Shown: positions 59,515-64,000 of the stretch, piece after piece | How positions within the stretch are numbered: the first letter of the stretch is position 1 | Layout of the letters: each line of letters begins with the position of its first letter | Assembly (NCBI GenBank): GCA_027943335.1 | Contig: BSBK01000765.1 | Span: 1,890,001 to 1,954,000 of the forward strand | Origin: Chamaecyparis obtusa | Lineage: Eukaryota; Streptophyta; Pinopsida; Cupressales; Cupressaceae | DNA length: 64,000 nt | Direction: 5' to 3' | Position numbers and translations under genes: made by a program | Notes under the pieces: model-generated | Seen by the model: only the letters and a program-made list of their open reading frames with translations | Databases searched by the model: none | Told to the model about the DNA's origin: nothing

Positions 59515-60815
59515 TGTTAGGAATAGTCCCAAGAGATAACTGAGAGGGGGGGTGAATTAGTTATCTACAAGATTCAATTCTTTATCCAATTAAGTATATA
59601 AGAACATTAAGCCTAAACACAATATGAGAACACTTAACACAATACCACAATTTTGGTTACAGGGAAACCCAAATAGGTAAAAACCCCGGTGGGACTTAGC
59701 ACCCACTATAAACTGCACTAGAGTATTATGATCCATATTAGAAGATCTTACAACACTGTTAGGAGTCGATCTTTAAAATGCATTAAGTACAGTGACCTGG
59801 TCAAGGGTCAAACCCTATTAGGAGTCTTTTATAATTAACCTTGTTAGGGGTGAGGATACACTGTCTAGGAGCACACTTCTCAAAGGGGTGAAGGCTGCAA
59901 CCTTCTATTTAACATATACACACTATAACTAGATCTTGGTGAACTGTGCATAGACCTCTTGTCTTGATCAATTCCAATGAATAGCATATACTATCTACTT
60001 TTTCACATAGAACTTCTGCTGATGGCTCAACACTTTGCACCTTCTTATCTGCTCTTATCTTTCAACTATCTTCCATGCTTAGCAATCATAAAATGACTGC
60101 CTATAAATATCTTTCCTCTAAATGATATAATTAAGTCAGCCTATTAGAACCATCTTAAAATCATATTAGAGAAATAATACAACTCTCCAATAACATCTCA
60201 GTTGGCTCTACTAAGCACACAACACAAATTAGGACCGTGCAACTCCATATGAATAGACACGTCACTTCACATAGTCGGCTCCACTAATTCAACTCAAACT
60301 TTATTCTCACACTAAATTACATCATGCGCTCTTAACCAAACATTTTTAACTCTTGAATCATAAATCCAAACATGCATACTAAAATGATAGGTACAACTAC
60401 TACAACAATATAAACATTGTCGGCTTCACCAGATAAACTCAAGAAACTGTGACTGTCAACTGGAGACTTCATAACTCAACCTGTACTACACATCTGACTC
60501 TGCATCCATGAACATAGCATCATACACATTTATACAACATAAATATAAATGTGAAAGGCTTCATTAAAACCATACTATAAATCACATATAGAACTCTTCT
60601 TGGGACGTGTCAGGAACACTTACTGATATAGACAACTATATAACTATCTTCACTCAGAATCAACCTCTGCGCTTATGATATCATGTTGATAACATATCTA
60701 GGAAACATATACTCAAGGCTCTCTCCATCAAGATTTCACACATGTTTCTTACCATATGTTGTCATCAATGACAAACATACAGTCAGCAGTCTGGTTTGCT
60801 GGCAAATCTCCAACA
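59515..60815 (-). repeat. 5' LTR of Copia D
   Basis: 1301 bp, partner of 53759-55067, TGTTAGG to TCCAACA. U5 hairpin perfect: GATAACT (59535-59541), AGTTATC (59559-59565). Confidence 0.9.
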
Positions 60816-61779
60816 AAGATAAGGTACACAAAATCACAGTTGCATTGTAGATAGTGCATAGGAATGACACAAGAAATAGAAAATATTAGACCAACCTCAC
60901 AGAAGATCCAAATGGGAAATTGGTGGATATGATGTTGGAAGAACCACAAGAAAGCGATATGCTCCAGTGTACCATGTGATCCCAAGAGTCACATGTGTAA
61001 GTGCAAAGAACACACCTTCACCAAACATGAAATCAAAGAAAACCAAAATCATGCCCCAAGTTTTGTCATTCGAAGTGTACCATGATATAAAAGATAGTGG
61101 TAACCTTAAGGAGACTAAACAAAAGACCTTCAAGAAAGATAAATGAAAATCTTGCACAAATCAATGGTGGGAAGCTGAGTGACTAATCGAGAGAAAAAGA
61201 ACCTAAGATAATATATTGTGACAAAGATTCTCAAGGATGATCATTGAAGTACCAGCTAAAGGAACATGATTCATACAATATAAAATAAACACCTATATAC
61301 AACCTACATGACAACCACTAAAGAAAATTGGGAATATATACAAGACACAAAAAAACCCCATATAAAATTGGACAAGGGCCAAAGAACAAACTATGTACAA
61401 ATGACAATTACATAGATATCTCATTAGAATCCTGACCGTGGTAAGAACAAGGAAGAGAATAGGTGATGAACTACCAAATATAGGAATGAAGGTGGGTGGG
61501 GGATTGATAAATTAGATAATCATTTATACAATGTGAGAGGATAGGAAAAGAACCTGAGGGATAATAGAATTGTCTTACTATGTGTGATGCTTGTTGCTAG
61601 GTTTTCACCACACACAGCTATCCAAGGTGACACAAAAAGTGGTTTTCTTCATAGGATGATTTATTTCTCTTTACTATTTTTTTTTCTTCTTTTCTACTAT
61701 TTTCTATGTTTTTTTTGTATTTTTGTGATTTTTCAATTTTTTTGTATTTCTTTGATTTTGAAAAGTATGGGTACACTCC
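60816..61779 (-). other. Non-coding stretch after Copia D
   Basis: AT-rich. The minus ORF 60897-61157 (MQDFHLSFLKVFCLVSLRLP) is hydrophobic but short and without motif. A T-rich block lies at 61670-61760. It would be the 3' non-coding part of the Tat element. Confidence 0.4.
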
Positions 61780-64000
61780 ACGAATTAGACATAGAACCTC
61801 TTAAGATGAAAAAACTCAAGGAGATCATAGAGGATTTCCCTAACCATACTTAGTAGTGACCTCATATGTACCAATCCAGTTAGGTTCAAACTTTCCTTTC
61901 TTGTCCCGATCTTGTTGGTTTCTCTGATTTTCTTGGAGGAGAAAATAACCCACCTCAAACTCACAAGGGTGAACCTTCTTCTAGTAATATTTCTTAAGCC
62001 TATTCTAATATATATGGATATGATTAAAGTATTTTTTATGTTTTTCACCAACTATATCCAACTGAGTAAGCCTTGCCACATGGTAATCATCATCAGAGAT
62101 GAAGTCCCTCAAAGATATATTTAGAGATGGTAGTTCAACCTCGATTGGAAAGACATCCTTGACAACATAAAAAATGAAGTATCGAGTGGTTTAATATGAG
62201 TTGATCTCATTAGTATGATAATCCTAGAGGGTAGGTTGAACGTGAAGATGTCATTCATTGCCAGTGTCATTGAAAACCTTTTGAGGATATGCATAATGGT
62301 TTTATTGGTCTCGTTAGCTTGGCCATTTTCTTGTGGGTAATATGGAGAGGACCAATGGTGGCAGCTTTGAAATTTATTAGTTAGGTATTATACATGGTGA
62401 TTTTTTAAAGGAGTCCCATTATCTATGAAGATGGTGGAAGGGACTTTGTACTAGCCAATTATGTGATATAGGATAAATTTGGAGATTTGGGCTCTACTAG
62501 TAAGGGTGAGTGGAAAAACTTCAACCCATTTTTTTGAACTACTTAGTGGAATAAATGATATACTTATGTCCATTAGAGGATGAAGGGTGGATATTTCTAT
62601 TGGAGTTGATGAAAAACAACCCACAGCTCCCAAGAAAACCTGCACGCAAACACCTGTCACAGAAAGAGAGAGAAGCAAACAACTATGGAGGCCTGGACGT
62701 ATGGATCCACAAGAGAGTAGAAATCCTTAATGTGCAAAAAAAAAAAGTTTTAATAAATAATGAAATGTTAGAAAAGGTTACATGTGTTATGAGATCAATC
62801 CTTATAAAAGGAGATCAGACAACCTAAAAAGGTAAAACCCTAGGTTGCATAATAATAATTAATAAAATAATTAATTATTATATGCCTAAAGTTTAGCTTA
62901 AGTTGAAAGAGGTAATAAGTGACTTAATAATTAAATCAATATGATTCAATTAATCAGTAAACACTTTATTACTCTAACAATTTCCAACGAGATCTAGTTC
63001 CCATGTGGAGAAAGTCCATACTATGTCAATAGGCTGAAGATCTTGCACTAGTTCATGAATCAGGTCTCCATGCTATTGGAATGACATATTTTTTTTAATA
63101 AACTCACAACATTGATGCTCCATAGTGGGACAATAATACCTCACTCTCAATATTTGTTTAGCCAAGACATATCCACTCATATGAGAAATACAAGATCTAG
63201 TGTGTGCCTCTTTCATCGTGAGAGTAGCCTTGATGGAATCTAAACATCTATTAAGGACATCATGATATCCATGATGATATAGATTATCTCATATGATGGT
63301 ATATCAAGGAGAACAATGTATAAGTGGAAGGGTACCATCTTTAATATATGTATAAGTTTCTTGGTACCAAGGTGATTAAGGACCAATGATGTTGCACACT
63401 ATTTTAGTATGTGACATTTTAAATGTAGACTGATTAAGTTTCTCAACTAGAAATTCATAATGTGGGTTGTCAATTTGTATGTCCATGAGAGACCCTATCA
63501 TGGTAATTGCACCAACTACTCTATTTTTTACTTTGGGATCTAATAAAATATTATGGACGAGAAACATTCCTTGAAATCATCTACCATTCTTTTATAAGGT
63601 AACATTTTTCCATCCTTGATGTGGTAGTCATCATTAAACTATCTAATGATAAGGTGAGAATCACCATAGACTTGTAGCTCCTTAATATTCTATTGGATGG
63701 TGATTTTAAGGCCGGTGATGAGACCTTCATACTTGGAAATGTTGTTGGTACATACAAAAGCTATCTTGAAATAATTGGGAATGAAGTCTCCTTAGGAAGT
63801 GACAAAGAGAATATCTGCTCCCAATCCTTTTTTAGTATGAGAACTGTCAAAATATAGTCTCCATAAGGGATGCGCTTGGAGTTTATAAACATACTCATCA
63901 AGAAACTCTATAACCAATGGATAATCATCCACAAGAAATGCATTTTTAAGATGATGTATTATCACTTATCCCTTAACTACTATTATCAATGAGAATCATA
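61780..64000 (-). pseudogene. Tat-lineage gypsy pol: second RNase H and integrase
   Basis: From the right edge leftward: WRLYFDSSHTKKGLGADI, CTNNISKYEGLITGLKI and YGDSHLIIR (near 63650-63860), the archaeal-type second RNase H of Tat elements. Then IGSLMDIQIDNPHYEF, HMSGYVLAKQILRVRYYCPT (integrase zinc region, its CX2C replaced by NMSF), WHGDLIHELVQDLQPIDMVW. After a 382-bp insertion: SSNGHKYIIYSTK, KKWVEVFPLTLTSR, FIDNGTPLKN, SPYYPQENGQANETNKTI. End: VFPIEVELPSLNISLRDF and GKFEPNWIGTYEV near 61870-62160. Many stops. Continues beyond the window. Confidence 0.85.
62598..62979. mobile_element. 382-bp probable solo LTR inside Tat integrase
   Basis: On the minus strand it runs from TGTTAGAG (62979) to CCAATA (62598; expected CCAACA). 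ATTTC at 62593-62597 and 62980-62984 is a perfect 5-bp duplication. Removing the insert joins VGN to IHPSSNGHK in frame, matching the integrase core start. Contains a TATA-like CTTTTATAAGG near 62800-62810. No internal coding. Confidence 0.85.

Larger units (their letters stand above)
53759..60815 (-). mobile_element. Copia D: full-length Ty1/copia retrotransposon
   Basis: LTRs 53759-55067 and 59515-60815 (about 1.3 kb, TGCTAGG or TGTTAGG to TCCAACA), primer site CTAATACCAA beside the right LTR, polypurine tract complement ATCTCCCCCTTTGG at 55068. Minus-strand gag, protease, integrase, RT and RNase H in copia order. Flanks AATCT and AAGAT do not form a clear duplication. 7057 bp, no nested insertion. 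Confidence 0.92.

Noticed and set aside
53754..60820. Target duplication for Copia D
   Set aside because: AATCT and AAGAT share only three of five bases, no better than chance in this AT-rich DNA.
60897..61157. Possible envelope-like ORF next to the Tat integrase
   Set aside because: 86 codons, hydrophobic, no start context, no conserved motif and broken upstream; composition alone does not support it.

Overview
This is a gene-poor, AT-rich stretch of a large plant nuclear genome made almost entirely of nested transposable elements. I see no host gene, rRNA, tRNA gene or CRISPR array. Evidence for a land plant: Ty1/copia and Ty3/gypsy LTR retrotransposons of plant type (tRNA-iMet primer sites TGGTATCAGAGC, a chromodomain integrase, a Tat-lineage gypsy with a second RNase H), an intron-containing plant hAT transposase, and a TRIM. 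Visibly diverged LTR pairs and nonsense codons explained by C-to-T changes fit a slowly purged genome such as a conifer, but the species is a guess.

Layout, outermost first. A Tat-lineage gypsy element on the minus strand (aRNase H and integrase at 61800-64000) may be the host of everything else; a possible polypurine tract and LTR edge lie at 22050-22075. Into it, or into neighbouring repeat DNA, went: (1) Copia A, 2137-21492 (TSD ATTTC), carrying a 964-bp inverted-repeat element at 3649-4612. Its gag is split by a long LTR-like insert, 8548-19737, which itself holds chromovirus gypsy G1, 9242-15850 (TSD GGTTT), with an internal 639-bp tandem duplication. (2) A small non-autonomous LTR element E, 23054-24654. 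(3) Element Y, 25537-52560 (minus), a large non-autonomous retroelement. Inside Y sit its sister X, 26847-45555 (plus, opposite orientation), and a perfect-TSD TRIM at 47145-47479. Inside X sit a hAT transposon, 27308-31389 (8-bp TSD GTTAGCAC), and a solo gypsy LTR, 33622-40179, which is interrupted by chromovirus G2, 33734-39688, of the same family. (4) Copia D, 53759-60815 (minus). (5) A 382-bp probable solo LTR at 62598-62979 inside the Tat integrase (TSD atttc).

The main discoveries are these. The X/Y family has about 1.2-kb LTRs and two long ORFs: one a coiled-coil protein with five zinc-knuckle-like units, the other a long protein I do not recognise. It has no reverse transcriptase or integrase. 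Three otherwise different LTR families (A, D, X/Y) share a U5 stem-loop next to the primer site whose stem bases covary while the C-rich loop is conserved. The TRIM has an empty-site control in element X. Element E carries the LTR tips of the chromovirus family in this window, so it may use that family's enzymes.

Most of the coding regions seen broken here carry stops, frameshifts or lost catalytic residues; no functional gene is claimed.
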